A stretch of 64,000 nucleotides of DNA from Acanthosepion lycidas (GCA_963932145.1 OZ010571.1:153835598-153899597); one strand, 5' to 3'. Shown: positions 24,020 to 35,284, numbered from the stretch's first letter. Notes: a model not told the origin generated them from the letters alone. A program made the numbers and translations.

Positions 24020-24540
24020 CAAATTTGTGTTAGTTAATCACACAACCCAAATTGACCTTTCACTCGTACACCTATGTTATAAAAACACATTTTACAAATG
24101 TTTTTGTGAATAAAATTTGGCGATTTTAAGATGTAGTTAAATAGAGTAAATATTAAAGTAAATATTTTCTATAAAATTTCATTGATTTTCTGATTATTAT
24201 TATTTTTAATAGATTTTTATTTGTTTACAATATCGAGTTTTCTGTCTAGAAGATAGCGGCCATTGTGATTTTTGCTAATTCGAGGGAAAACTTTGGCTTC
24301 ATAGACATTTAATTCAACCTTACTTAATTAAAACTGTTTTTTTTTTTCTTTGGATTTTTTGTACTCTTGTATTTGTCGTGAAAGTAAGAAAAATCGTAAG
24401 AACTCACCTTTTAAATTTTTAATTAATATCTTTTCGACAAGACAAAGACTTTCGTTGGACATGTTTAGTTTAACTTGCAACTTAATGATCTATACTGATT
24501 TTCGGTTGAAAACTAGCATTGCATCCGGACAATAAAATGT
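24020..24540 (+). repeat. Repeat Z, copy 1
   Basis: Matches 35560-36730 in the same orientation: aaattgacctttcactcgta, ctgtctagaagatagcgg, gtgaaagtaagaaaaatcg and acttaattaaaact blocks in the same order. In the second copy a block of about 720 bp interrupts it. No protein domain; it may be an interspersed non-coding element or an old duplication. Confidence 0.7.
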
Positions 24541-25340
24541 TTAAAAAAAAGAAGGTATAAGCAGAAAGCGAATGCTTAAAAAATCAACTGCTACTATGTT
24601 GCTTATTGTCACCAGAAGTACGTAGCTACAATACATTTCGAATACAATCGAATTTTTTAAAAACCGGGCCTTTGCCTCATTAAAGCTAAATAAGTAGGTA
24701 GCACTATGTTGGCAACATGACTGTCATAGATCAAATTTTCATCAATTGCGCCTATTTCAGCCCAACCAAGATCTCATTAAATCTGCAGCACTTGCTGGGT
24801 AGAAATAGTTTTGTCTTGCCACACGCAATTATTCATAAGTAGACGCAAATGAATAAACAACTATAATTCATTTCTTCGATTTCTTTCCCTAGAATCAGCG
24901 TCTGTCGAAAACATTTCTATTTGCTGCTGGCTTTATGCTGATTGTCGTAATAAACAATAAAATGCATCAATGAACAAAGCCTGCCTGTCATAACCTGTTC
25001 AGGGAATGTTAGAAACACAAGCGCACTCCTATAAGTTCACACCGTGGCCATATCGGTTTCACTTGATACTTTTCAGTTTCTGTATAAATGAAACATTAAT
25101 ATTAACGACTTAACAACCGCCCGTGCATAAAACTTACAATAACTTGTTTTTTGCTTTTTTTGTCTTACTAAGCACGGCTTAGTATGGCACAAGGTTATAA
25201 ATGTTGGATGTTCCCAGTGAGGTTCGATTTGAATTCAGTAATAATAATCTATCTATAAGATCAGCTGGCCACCGTCTCAACACCGACTGAATGTCACTAC
25301 TGCAAGTAAACTGAGAAAGCAATCAATCTTTCTAATTTAT
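24541..25340. other. Unassigned flank of the gypsy element
   Basis: No gene. If the gypsy element at 25340-31249 had a 3' LTR, it should lie here; I see no copy of the LTR in the expected orientation, so that end is lost or too decayed. Confidence 0.45.
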
Positions 25341-25361
25341 ATATGTCTTGAAACGTTTTGG

Positions 25362-25568
25362 CTATGGAACCTCCCTACCACTTCTGGTAGGTACTGTTTG
25401 GTAAGGGTTTATATTTTGCAGTGTAGGTGTCATTTCAGGGGTTGTAGGTTGTTGCTGTTGTGTAGATATTGGTGTCGGCATTTGCGTTGGGTTGCTGCGT
25501 TCTTGAAAACTGAGCTTTGATATATACAGATTTAAATTTCTAAATGGAAATCTTGTCCTTATTTCCAT
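25362..25568 (-). pseudogene. Gypsy Pol C-terminal tail
   Basis: A proline/threonine/glutamine-rich linker followed by TRSGREVP at the end, the kind of TRSGR motif that closes many Ty3/gypsy Pol proteins. The preceding C-terminal piece lies at 26213-26402, and the intervening 25677-26212 is an inserted LTR of opposite orientation. Confidence 0.75.
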
Positions 25569-25676
25569 TGCGCAAAATATTCATTAACTCACTTATGTAC
25601 TGGCTAAAGTCTTTCATGGCATGGAGCTGGTCATGTCCATAAAGAATAAAAAATAATTATAATGTCAAAAATAATT

Positions 25677-26212
25677 ATAGCAATTACAATTATCATTAAT
25701 TCACTCATCCTAAACCAATTAGAATCGACCCACTTTTCTCCTCTACACACAAACACGTGACATTCTCAACTCTCGGACAAGCAGTTCACGCGGACGGGTC
25801 GTTAACACGCACGTCAGCTAAAATTTCGACTTTTCCTTTTCAGGCCATAATAGTAACATTTATCTTTGAGCACTCAACAAAAATTCAAGGTAAGAAAACC
25901 ACAGATACTTCTTGTATTTCCCAACTAAATTATCTGGACACTCATTAAACATTTATAAAATCATACACGAAAGACTGTATACGCTTTACTTATTCTCTCT
26001 GTCGGGTTCCGATCCATCTTTGATCTACATTTGGCCCCAAACACACAATTTTACTCAGTATTATTGTCACTCGTGTTCCCAACACCACACAACAACCAGA
26101 TAGTAAATGATACTCGTTTTGTTGTTTCCACATTTTGCTGCTTCTCATTTTTATGAGTATTTTTGCATGTATAAATGTTAGTGGGTTTATAATTATTTAC
26201 TCCGTGTTATAA
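25677..26212 (+). mobile_element. Inverted solo LTR inside gypsy
   Basis: About 530 bp matching the 30709-31249 LTR in reverse orientation (for example attatcattaattcactcat, gacaagcagttcac, aaattatctggacactcatt and accacacaacaaccagata-like blocks). It separates two parts of the gypsy C-terminus. Its 3' end is near 26212. Clear flanking duplications were not found. Confidence 0.8.
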
Positions 26213-26402
26213 GTCGCCTACAAGCTAAAGGTTTTTTCACTGCATCATTGAGAACAAAAATATACTCACAATTACCAAAAGATCTTTTGGAATATGTATT
26301 TGTGTGGTTACTTGTATTTTTAGTGCGAACTGCAACTGCAACATTGTTTTTAACTCCTGAATAAATTTTGTTCGAGTTTTGCTGGAAGACATCGCTAATC
26401 AT
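26213..26402 (-). pseudogene. Gypsy Pol post-integrase domain
   Basis: Translation contains EYIFVLNDAVKKPL, matching the region after the integrase core of Ty3/gypsy Pol where the Y(V/I)FVR-DA--KPL motif is common. Interrupted at about 26213 by the inverted LTR. Confidence 0.72.
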
Positions 26403-26479
26403 CCATGACGGTATTTCTCATGGACAACATTGTAAGAGACAAATTTTCTGGTCAGTTATTTTGTTTGCTTCTAGTAGCT

Positions 26480-26880
26480 AATGCAATTTTTAATTATCGA
26501 GCATATGGTATGTTGTTGTTTTAATCAGCTGAATCCCAAGTAAAATTCTTTGAAAAGCTGACATTGGAATTGAGGTGATTAGGAACACCAAATTGTGAGA
26601 TCCACTGGTCGGGCAATGACTTCTCTTTTCGATCAGATATGCGACTGGCCATCAAGAGTACCAATCTACTACTGTCAAAATATATTGGTAGCCTCGAGTG
26701 GACTTATGCAAATTAGTAAACCTCGTGTATTTCTTAACTAAATGTACAAACACGTGTCTTAGTATGCCTGGTAACCTTATGTTGACATGCTAGGCAATGG
26801 TTTGTCTGGGTCTGTATATTTGGTTTTTTATGCTTAACTATATCTTTGAGTAATCCTTTTGACAGTAGCTCTTCTACTTG
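26480..26880 (-). pseudogene. Gypsy integrase fragment
   Basis: On the minus strand, CLACQ and H--TRHTKT-like residues (zinc-binding region) are followed by the core motif DQWISQFGVP (26582-26612). These are typical of Ty3/gypsy integrase. The frame is broken more than once and the catalytic triad is not complete. Confidence 0.75.
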
Positions 26881-27109
26881 GGTGTGCTTTCCCATGAATA
26901 TGTTGAAAAGGAGTTTTACCTAAAGGAAGTACATATGGTCAAGATTTCATCAAGGATATATCACAATGTTTTTTTTTTATCGCTAAAAAGAGTAGGTAAC
27001 TCTGTCAGTTGAAGTGACGTCCTTTGTACTGCTATATTCATTGTAATGTTTTTGTTTTGTTTCATAGCTGAATTCTAAGTCTGTGTGATGAATTATCGTT
27101 CTTTTGTAG

Positions 27110-27330
27110 GGTATTGACTGTAGTGTTACTGGGTCCAGTGACGTATTATATATCTAAAGTGAACTGCGAAATATAATCTAATTGTTGCAACTCTCTTGGC
27201 CAATATTGATCTGTTGCTGAGTGCAGTGCCTTTGTCAGGGGGTCTCTGATCCGTACAGACAGAAAAGTTTCTCGCAACCAGAATGTACAGAACATTCTTT
27301 ATTGCTAAATATATGGCCAAACGTTTTCTG
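27110..27330 (-). pseudogene. Gypsy RNase H fragment
   Basis: Translation MAIYLAIKNVLYILVARNFSV followed by CTD corresponds to the start of the RNase H domain of gypsy Pol (A-YLAIKHF----EGR-F-V-TDH). A frameshift follows within the TDH region. Confidence 0.8.
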
Positions 27331-27619
27331 GAAAGGTATTTTCGTTTCTTTAGTTTGTAGTCATTTTGGCAGAGAGGAATGAAATTGGTCTGTCAATGGC
27401 ATTAGTAACTTGTAGAACCGCCTTTACAACTACTGCTGACTCGTCTGTCGTTAACATCAGTTTCCTCCGGGCATCTTCACTTAGATAATTGTGTCGGGTG
27501 TAGTTTACCAAGCCTTTTTTTTGGCTTTTGGATTTTGGCTTTTGTTCTACTTTGCTTTAAATTGTTCCGAATCTGCATCATGTTCTTATTCTTCCCTTTT
27601 AATACTTTGGTAAGTGGAG
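27331..27619 (-). pseudogene. Gypsy RT/RNase H connection, degraded
   Basis: Lies between the RT and RNase H pieces in the expected spacing. Minus-strand frames are broken and only scattered residues fit. It is included for continuity of the element. Confidence 0.5.
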
Positions 27620-28276
27620 CTAAAATGGTAGAATTGTGTGGAATGCAATCTCTGTAATAGTTAGTAAGTCGACAAATCTTCTTAGCTGTCGAAATGACCT
27701 TCGTGTTGGAAATTTTGCAATGGCATCCACCTTAATTTGGATTGCTGAGATACCTTCCTCGGAAACTGTGTGGCCGCACAAACTTAATTGCTTCACTCCC
27801 AAAATGCATTTCTCAAGGTTTATTCTCAGTCCATATTGAATTAGTCTGGAGAATTCTTCATGAAGCTGATTCAAATGCTCCGATTTGATTGCACTTGTGA
27901 TAAGTATATCGTCTACGAATGCGTATATAGAGGTTAAACCCCAAAAGAATTCGTCCATGAACCATTGGAATGTGTGCGTTGCCTTACAGACACTAAATGG
28001 CATCCTTGTAAATTCATACAGTCAAAACGATATTGTTGCTGCCGTTTTATTTATATCCTCGTCTGCTACTGGTATTTGGTGGTAAGCTTGAACAAGGTCC
28101 ATCTTAGAAAATCGGTCGATCCATGCAGGCTGGCTGTAAAGTCACCCATGTACTGGAGAGGTTATCGGTCATGCGTTGTGACTGCATTCAAATGCCTAAC
28201 ATCACCGCCTACTGACCAGGTCAAATTGTCTTTGGGTGCAAAATGCACAGGAGATGACCATTAACTTTTTCAGAGT
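27620..28276 (-). pseudogene. Gypsy reverse transcriptase core
   Basis: Minus-strand frame 27620-28003 begins MPFSVCKATHTFQWFMDEF and contains the catalytic box FVDDIL (27902-27919), followed by EHLNQLHEEFSRLIQYGLRI and a GHTVSEEGI stretch. These are the ordered motifs of Ty3/gypsy RT. Upstream RT residues continue to 28276 in other frames, where an IR-SINE interrupts the gene; the N-terminal part resumes at 28709. Confidence 0.92.
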
Positions 28277-28708
28277 TGAATTACTCCTTCAGTATCTGTC
28301 TATATTTCTAAGATGAGGTATTATGAACACTATATACATTATTCGGACTATTGTCCTCATTTTTGTCGCCATATTTATTACAACCTTAACCGAGTATTGA
28401 AGGACACATGGCACAGTGGATAAAGGCGTTGGTTAGATCCAGTGTCAGGACCCAAAAAGTGTCAGTTCAATACCTGGTTAAGGCAGTGGAGAACTTGGAG
28501 AGGGGAATTAACAGGAGATAACTGACATCCATTAAACATGACACGTGGAACTAGAACAGTCTACCATAGTGAGCGAAATAAAGGATTCAGTTCGACATTC
28601 CAACCACCTGAAGAAAGCCCGAGCGTACAACGGCCGAAACGTTCTAATAAATATGGCGATAAAGATGAGGACAATAGTCCGAATAATGTAAATAGTGAAT
28701 TACTCCTT
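28277..28708 (+). mobile_element. IR-SINE family, copy B, 13-bp TSD, inside gypsy
   Basis: The body 28290-28695 is flanked by a perfect 13-bp duplication tgaattactcctt (28277-28289 and 28696-28708), which restores a continuous gypsy RT region once removed. It contains the outer left arm (atctgtctatatttctaaga), a heavily deleted left body, the tRNA-like head (acatggcacagtggataaag), the right body with ccacctgaagaaagcccg, and the tail ending gtaaatag. As in copy A, the right end stops at gtaaat(ag) while the left outer end is longer. Confidence 0.93.
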
Positions 28709-29483
28709 GTTGCAACATTATGGGAAGCTTGTGTCTATTTGGCTGCAACTTTCATGGGAAACAGTAAACCGGTTGACCTGTGGTTTGGATGTGATGTCTG
28801 GTTGTATGCTTGATTGTATCTGAATGTAATACTGGACGGGGTTAAATTGGGATACTGTTGAAGCATATCTGTATATTCCTTATTTCGTATTGGCTCTGTG
28901 CGTAGCACCAAGTCATGTTTTATTTTATAAGTGTCTCCTCGTACACTAAATCGCATTCACAGACAACTTAAAATGTGACAAACTCTACGCTGCTTATGGG
29001 CGCTTTTGTATCTGCTATGAGAAACGTCCATATGAATTGATGTCGTAAAAATCAAGTTTAATTGATTTCTCAGCATATGTATTACGGTGTCGTTAGCAGC
29101 TTGTAGGCGATATTTTTTGATATTGCTTCATTCGTTGCACGTAGGCATAATGACACTGGTTTGAGCTGCTGTGTCTCTTAAAAAGTTTAATTTTGCTGTG
29201 CTATCAAAGATATTAAATAAACGGCTGTTTTGTTGGATACCGGCCAACGAAGCCGCACTCGTTGACCGGTGAATGCTATTGTATGCTGGGAGTCACAGAT
29301 CTTAGTACATTTCTTTGCCTCTTCGGCAAAGCAAAACATAGATGGTATCAGCATACCATAGAAATATTTGGTTCGGGTTGTTTCCTATCGGCACTTCGCT
29401 TTCTAGCAATCTGCTATGAAAATGGATAACTTCAAAGCACCTACTGAGCTGTTTCATCGGCATTGACAATTCCTCAACTTCCT
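28709..29483 (-). pseudogene. Gypsy gag end, protease and RT N-terminus
   Basis: Reading on the minus strand: gag-like end; then a protease with FLRDTAAQTSVIMPT, where the usual catalytic DTGA is DTAA (29164-29175); then, in the frame 28735-28956, DMLQQYPNLTPSSITF and HPNHRSTGLLFPMKVAAK, the region entering RT. Stops and frameshifts are present. The replaced glycine in the protease active site supports an old, inactive copy. Confidence 0.82.
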
Positions 29484-30385
29484 GCTTCTTCTTCTTCTTC
29501 TTCTTCTTCTTCTTCTTCTTCTTCTTCTTCTTCTTCTTCCATGTGCCATGTCCCTTCAGGCCGTTGACGATCCTGTCCCATGTAGCTCTTAAAAACTTTT
29601 TTCTTTTTACCATCTCTCTGATATCGTGCTCCGCCATCGATTTATTCAATCTCACCAGGTAGGTCATGTGTTGTTTTCCTCTGTCTCTCTTACATACAAT
29701 CTGTCATGAGTGTATCAAATTTTACAAGCCCTCCTTCTTCATTATATGTTCCACAAAGCTCAACTTTCTCCTCCTGATGTTAAGTATACGTATCTTTTTT
29801 GTTGCTATTGTTTCTAGAACGTTGTCGTTGCTCATATGGTATTCTCAGCATCCTTCTGTAGAACCACTTTTCTGTTGCTTCAAGTTTCTTCTTCACCTGT
29901 GAGGAGATTATCCAACATTCACTTTCATATGGCAAGACTGATATGTACTCTTTTCTTTGTTTCTAACGATATTTTTGTTTCTTAATACTTTGCTTGGCTT
30001 TTGGAAGGCATCTTTCGCTATCCCTTTGCGCCTTTGGATTTCCGTGTCGCACTTTCCTTCTGTTAATACACTTCCGAGATATCTAACTTGTTGCACTTGT
30101 TTGATTTCAGTAACTCCAATTTGTATTTTGCATGTTGGACTCAGCCTTTTGCCAACAACCATGCATTAAATTAAGTTGATGTTTAGACCCTTCTTCTCGC
30201 TTTCCTTCACTAGCTTCTATAGTTCTTGTAGTTTCTTTTATGTGTCTGCTATCAACACTGACTCATCTGCATATCTTATTCTGTTAAGATTGTGAACGCC
30301 AATAAAGAATTACGGTAGGACATCTAATTTTCTCAGTATGGCCTCGCTGTATAGGTTTGAAAAGATCTGGGGAAAATATTCGCTA
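29484..30385 (-). mobile_element. LINE-B copy inserted in gypsy gag, (GAA)n tail
   Basis: A non-LTR RT, minus strand. It begins near 30385 with a GC-FSPDLFNLYSEAIL-type stretch and the catalytic box as YADES near 30260. It continues through the block 29908-30162 (IQIGVTEIKQVQQVRYLGSV, KCDTEI, IAKDAFQK) and ends near 29539 with cctgaagggacatggcac followed by a (GAA)n tail on the minus strand (29484-29538). The frame is broken. It lies within gypsy gag, so it inserted after the gypsy element. The clade is uncertain (RTE/CR1-like). Confidence 0.85.
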
Positions 30386-30708
30386 TTTCTTGCCGTTGTT
30401 GATTTGGTCCGTGTAAGGAATCTATCAGTCTTTTGACAAACGTGAATACAGTCTTATACTACTATCAGTATATCGGTGTCTATCTCTGTTGCCGTTGGTA
30501 CTAAAATTTGGTTTGTATTCGGTGGTAATTTGTCAAGTCATAGTCTTTTTAGTATTGTGTTGGGCATGATATTGGCGCTTAATAATATCATTCATATAAC
30601 GAAGTATCTGTGAAGGAGTTTTGTCTTCAAGTATCAAGTTATTGAAGAAGTCCTATAGTATGATTTCACTGTATTTTCCTGTCCGCTTTAAAATGGTGTC
30701 TTTGATCG
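30386..30708 (-). pseudogene. Gypsy gag fragment
   Basis: Minus-strand reading at 30587-30631 gives LEDKTPSQILRYMND, matching the conserved (L/G)D-TPSQ-LR-M motif of Ty3/gypsy gag. A nearby frame gives LDKLPPNTNQILV, the next conserved block. It lies directly inside the 5' LTR. Frameshifts separate the blocks. Confidence 0.8.
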
Positions 30709-31249
30709 TGTTGTAACTATGAGTAAATAATTATAACATTTATTTATACAAAATACTCGTAACAATGAGAAGCAGCAAGATGTGGAAACAACAAAAAGAG
30801 ATTTATTTATTATCTGGTTGTTATGTGGTGTTGAAGACACGAGAGAGAGTAAAACTGAGTAAAATTGTGAGTTAGGATCAAATGTAGATTAAATATGGAT
30901 CGGAATCCGACACAAAGATAAAGAATAAAGTGTATAAAATCTTTCTCATATGTTTTTTTTTTTTTTTTTTATAGATGTGTGTAATGAGTGTCCAGATAAT
31001 TTAGTTGGAGATATACAAGAAGTGTCTGGGTTTTTCTTACATCGAATTTTTGCTGAGTGCTAAAATATGTTAATATTATAGCCTGAAAAGGAAATGAAAT
31101 GTTTATTGACGCACGTGTTAATGATCTGTCCGTGTGAACTGCTTGTCCGATAGTGAGATTGTCACAGGTTTGTACGAGTATAGGCGAAAAGTGGGGTTGA
31201 TTCTCATTGATTTAGAATGAGTGAATTAATGATAATTATAATTGTTACA
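30709..31249 (-). mobile_element. Gypsy 5' LTR
   Basis: 541 bp. On the minus strand it starts TGTAACA and ends TTACAACA, and is followed by cgatcaaagacacca as a likely primer-binding region and then gag. The same LTR occurs reversed at 25677-26212. A long A-run (T-run at 30955-30971 on +) lies in its middle, after a TATA-like stretch. Confidence 0.85.
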
Positions 31250-31974
31250 ATTCTTTTTTTTTTTTTTTTTGACACTCTTAATATTTTTTTTTCTGGACAG
31301 GACACCGTAACAGTATAATTACTTTTATTTATGTATTTCTTTATAGACACTTCAGTGTCGTAAGGTTAAATCTCGGGTATCATTTCGAATAAGTCAGTAA
31401 CTTTGTCAATTCTGCGGGTAGTTTTTCTACCACGTAACACTAACGTGACCGTTGAGATTTTATCCTTTTTGTGTTAAATATTTACCTCCATTTGTAGGAA
31501 TCAGGTTTTTATATTGTTTCAATTATGCGGAGGAAAATTTACTGAAACCTATGCCTCCGTTTGATATGTAATTGTGCCGTATTACAAGATGAAATATTAA
31601 CTTGAATAAAAGTTGTGACATTTTACAAAAAGAAGATTCTTCTCTCTAAATATCTTTCTCGTCCCGTTTCACGTTAAGGGTGGCCATTTATTGAGTTTTC
31701 CCCACACATCGGTTTGTCACCATTTGTTGTGGTAGGGCTTTTAGCTCACTAAAAGCAGTGGCAACCAAATATTTCTAATATAAATGACAAACAAATAAAC
31801 AAACATTTTTTTTAAGAAAAACAAAAATCAATATATTCTCACAAAAATTACAATTTTTGGAAAGAGTGTGTGATTGCGTAGTTTGTGTGTGGGTGTGTTT
31901 GTGGCCCTCACAATCAACATACGTTAAAAATTAAACTAAGCACAAATTAAAGGACGAACATTTTTCACAGATTT
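31250..31974. other. Unassigned spacer
   Basis: T-runs at 31254-31270, otherwise mixed AT-rich sequence with no supported feature. Confidence 0.45.
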
Positions 31975-33330
31975 TGATGTAATTCTGGGTTCTTCTTTCT
32001 TTTTTCTTTTTTTGTCCAAATCCGTGAATTTCTTTTGATCATATTAAATCACGAGAAAACATTATATAAAATTCACTATTTTTCATCATAAAGTTGATTG
32101 CGCTAAAATTCTTCAACTTTTTAACAAGAGAAATCTTAAGTTGATATAAAAAAACTGACGCAAAACATTGTTCATTCTTTTAAGATGGAATGATCTGATA
32201 CAAAAAAAAATATGCTAGACTACAGTAACATAAAATATTTTTTGCGCAAGATATAAAAATTATGCTTTCTTAGTTTCTTTAATTCTTGTGCCAGACACAA
32301 AACTTGGTAGAAACGTGAACTTTCAAAAATAGGTGCAATTTAAAAAACAAGACGACCCCACTGCGTAAAATTTTAACAACACATTTATTTACAATTTATA
32401 AATTCGAAAAGTACAATGCAAGGGTTGCACAAAAATTTCCTTTTGTCCGCCTCTTTGGGCAGGATAACACTTTCATGAGGTAACAAAAAAAAAAAAAAAA
32501 AGAGATTACCCACAGAAATAAGAAAAATGTCATACAATTTGTTAGATAAGAAATGGATTCATGTACAAAAATTAATCCCTTCAAAAATAGAAAAAAAAAC
32601 GGGAGAAATTTGGAAAAGGAATAAGAAAATGGCACAAGGCAGAAATTTTTCAAATAGCCCACACCTCAGTTCTTAACAGTATGCATAAACAGGGCGTCTC
32701 AGCTCGAAGAAGTTTTTTTTTCAACCTGTTTTCTCCGGGGTTCTTAGAATTTTATCACAAGTTCACTTGTATGTTTGGTGTGAAATCTTCTGGTGTAAGA
32801 ATCTGCCTTGTATTTGTCAGATTTGATTTACAACCTAAGGCTGCTGCTCTTCTCTCCATTCTCATCAACGTCACATTCTTGTCTCCTGTCTGATCTTCGC
32901 TTCAGCCCTTTACTGCTAGATCGCTGATAGCAGTCCTTTTTTTATTGAAAAATGAAATTGGCTTCAGACAAAACTTGACATTGACCAACAAACTTGTTTC
33001 TCGCTTGAGCTGAAAAAAAGTCATAAAAATGTACAAAATTTAACACACAAAGCGTCTGGCCATCGAAAGAATACTTTTCTCAAAATGGGTATAAAAAATC
33101 CGGCGAGATTATACACAGATCTTTAACATTTTTTACAAATAATAAAAATAACATTTTTATACTATTTATGACATGTCTCTAGTTTGTATTGATACATCGT
33201 ATTTATCTTCGAGTTGAATTCACCTATATTGCATATGCTCCATTATTGCACATAATTGGGTTAGAATAAAATGTGTATTTTATATGGATACTACCTTATG
33301 AAAATTATGATGTAGAGTGTGGTGGGGCAC
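31975..33330 (+). repeat. Repeat W, copy 1, split by insert
   Basis: Matches 34005-34360: a first part (31975-32205: gtccaaatccgtgaattt, tataaaattcactattttt, cttcaactttttaacaag) and a second part (33168-33330: gacatgtctctag, gatacatcgtatttat, tattgcatatg, ataattgggttagaataaaa). Between them 32206-33167 is an insert of about 960 bp absent from copy 2. The insert includes a CT-rich region near 32690-32900 and no recognised domain. Confidence 0.75.
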
Positions 33331-33335
33331 AGTAT

Positions 33336-33647
33336 TGTCGGAGTTAGCTCCTCCTAAATTCCCTAATTGTCACTAGGAGTCTCTCTCCCTACACTATAAA
33401 TACTTGTCGACTTCTTGCCTCGTTCTCTTTTTCCCTTTGCATTTCAGGGGACACATTTAAAAATGTAATCTCTTGTAGAAATCTGCGTTTTGCCCACTTG
33501 TGGGAAAACGCCAGGAAACACACATACACGTACGTACCAACATTCACCAAAGAACAAACTCTTTACGTCCACGCACAAATACAAATTTTAATGTCTTTGT
33601 CCATTGTAAATTTGTTGTTTAATACATTTATTTGTTGACATGAAAAC

Positions 33648-33712
<65 letters not shown>

Positions 33713-33890
33713 TTTGTTTGTCTTCTTTACATCTTCGGTTGGACACAATTTCAGTCCGACATTTTCTTGTAGTTGAACCTTCTTCTAGAAGGAAATAAAC
33801 ATCACGTCTTCCTAATCCAACAGCACTCGCAAACCCACACGATTGGGGGTGAGGGGCATAACAGCCTTGCACGGGCCCTGCTAAGAATTA
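33336..33890 (+). mobile_element. LTR copy 1 with leader and (TA)n
   Basis: The LTR spans 33336-33761, with TGTCGGAG at the start, TCCGACA at the end, and TATA box ctataaatac at 33394-33403. It is followed by ttttcttgtagttgaacctt and agaaggaaataaacatc as in copy 2. An internal (TA)n array of about 28 dinucleotides lies at 33651-33708; the matching site in copy 2 has only about three. No coding part is present. It lies between the two copies of repeat W. Confidence 0.75.
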
Positions 33891-34004
33891 AGATATGATT
33901 TGCTTAGTCTGTAAAAATGATTACATAAAAATTTAAAATATGTTTATGTATTAAGTTTAACGTACCATTCATTTCATTTATACAATACAGCACTTAAATG
34001 AGCC

Positions 34005-34360
34005 TTGATGAATTTTTGCGGATTTTGACGTCTTTCTTTTCGTCCAAATCTGTGAATTTGTTTTGCTCATGCTAAATCTTGAAAATAACTATATAAAATT
34101 CACTATTTTTTGTAAATAATGTTGAAATTATTCAACTTTTAACAAGAAAAATCTGAACTTGATGTTAAAAATTGCCACAAAATATTGTTGATCTGCTTAT
34201 GATGGTACGACATGTCTCTAAGTTGCATTAAGATACATCGTATTTATTTTCAATTTTTTCTAGTTGAATTCTTCATCTATATTGCATATGATCCATTATT
34301 GTACATAATTAGGTTAGAATAAAATGAATACTACCTTATGTGAATTGAGATGTATTATAG
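34005..34360 (+). repeat. Repeat W, copy 2
   Basis: Uninterrupted version of the repeat split at 31975-33330. Differences between the copies are scattered, so the duplication is old. Confidence 0.75.
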
Positions 34361-34484
34361 CAGAGCGGGGAGCGTATCATAGATTTGGTTGGAGCCTACG
34401 AGACCCTTGCACCGATTCGTGTGACTCACTTGTGTGATTGTATGCGTGGGTGCATGTCTGAGTGTTTCTAAGTGCTTGAAATTG

Positions 34485-34975
34485 TATGAAGTGGAAAGAT
34501 TATATTGAATCCATTGCTAGGTCAGCTGTTAAGAAAGTTGGTTCACCGTATCGTGCGTAGCAATTTTTCTTTCCAGAAACTATCTTGCATATCTATAAAT
34601 CTACCATTCATCCATACTTAGAATATTGCTGCCATATATTGTTCGGTGCCCTTGCTATTTACCTTGAGCTCCTTGATAAGATCCAAAGAAGAATTGATGA
34701 TATTATTGGTCCATTTCTGGTGGCTCGTAAGGTTGTCTTTTTTATAAATACTTTCATGGTAATTGTTCACATGAGCCCTTCGCTATGGAACCTAGACGTT
34801 TTGAATTTAAGCGCTGTACTAGACTGGCGTCGAGATCTCATCAACTTAAATGCAATGTCAATCACTATCTACAGTCCTCCTGATAACTATTTTCGCTTTC
34901 GGCTCATTATTAATGTTTCTGTTCCTAATTCTTCAACCCACTGTGTCTTAGTGGCTTGCATGAGATAATACCGAT
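34485..34975 (+). pseudogene. LINE-A 3' end
   Basis: Frame 34585-34968 gives MHIYKSTIHPYLEYCCHILF, then YLELLDKIQRRI and IIGPFLVARK, the LINE-A C-terminal motif series. It ends at the family tail tgtcttagtggcttgcatga near 34960, without poly(A). 5'-truncated at about 34485. Confidence 0.88.
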
Positions 34976-35284
34976 ATTTTTTAAAAAATTGTGACAGAAA
35001 TTATTTACAAGCTCTCCAAGTAACAGAAAAATGGAAGAAAGAGAAAGATTTTTGAAAGCACGCTTCTTTTTGTACTAACGTCACGTGGCTCTAGACGCGA
35101 GATTATTAAGGGAGGTAATCCACTTCCGCCACATATACTCCTGTTTATTTTATAAATTTTATTGTTTCATCGTTTTCTTTTCCACAGGGATTTTAATTGT
35201 TGGTTTTTCAAGTCCCCTAAATTTGAAAGACACAATTTCCCAAGCACATCCCAAGACAATGTCTCATTCCAAGACGTAATCTTC

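Larger units (their letters stand above)
25340..31249 (-). mobile_element. Decayed Ty3/gypsy retrotransposon with nested insertions
   Basis: A minus-strand LTR retrotransposon in the order LTR, gag, protease, RT, RNase H, integrase, C-terminal tail. It is interrupted by three later insertions: LINE-B (about 29484-30385), an IR-SINE (28290-28695, TSD intact) and an opposite-facing LTR (about 25677-26212). The domains appear in several frames with stops, so it is dead. The order of domains is that of the Ty3/gypsy group. The 3' LTR in the expected orientation is not seen. Confidence 0.88.

Noticed and set aside
29302..29667. Poly-lysine frame
   Set aside because: It is the (GAA)n tail of the inserted LINE-B joined to flanking frames.
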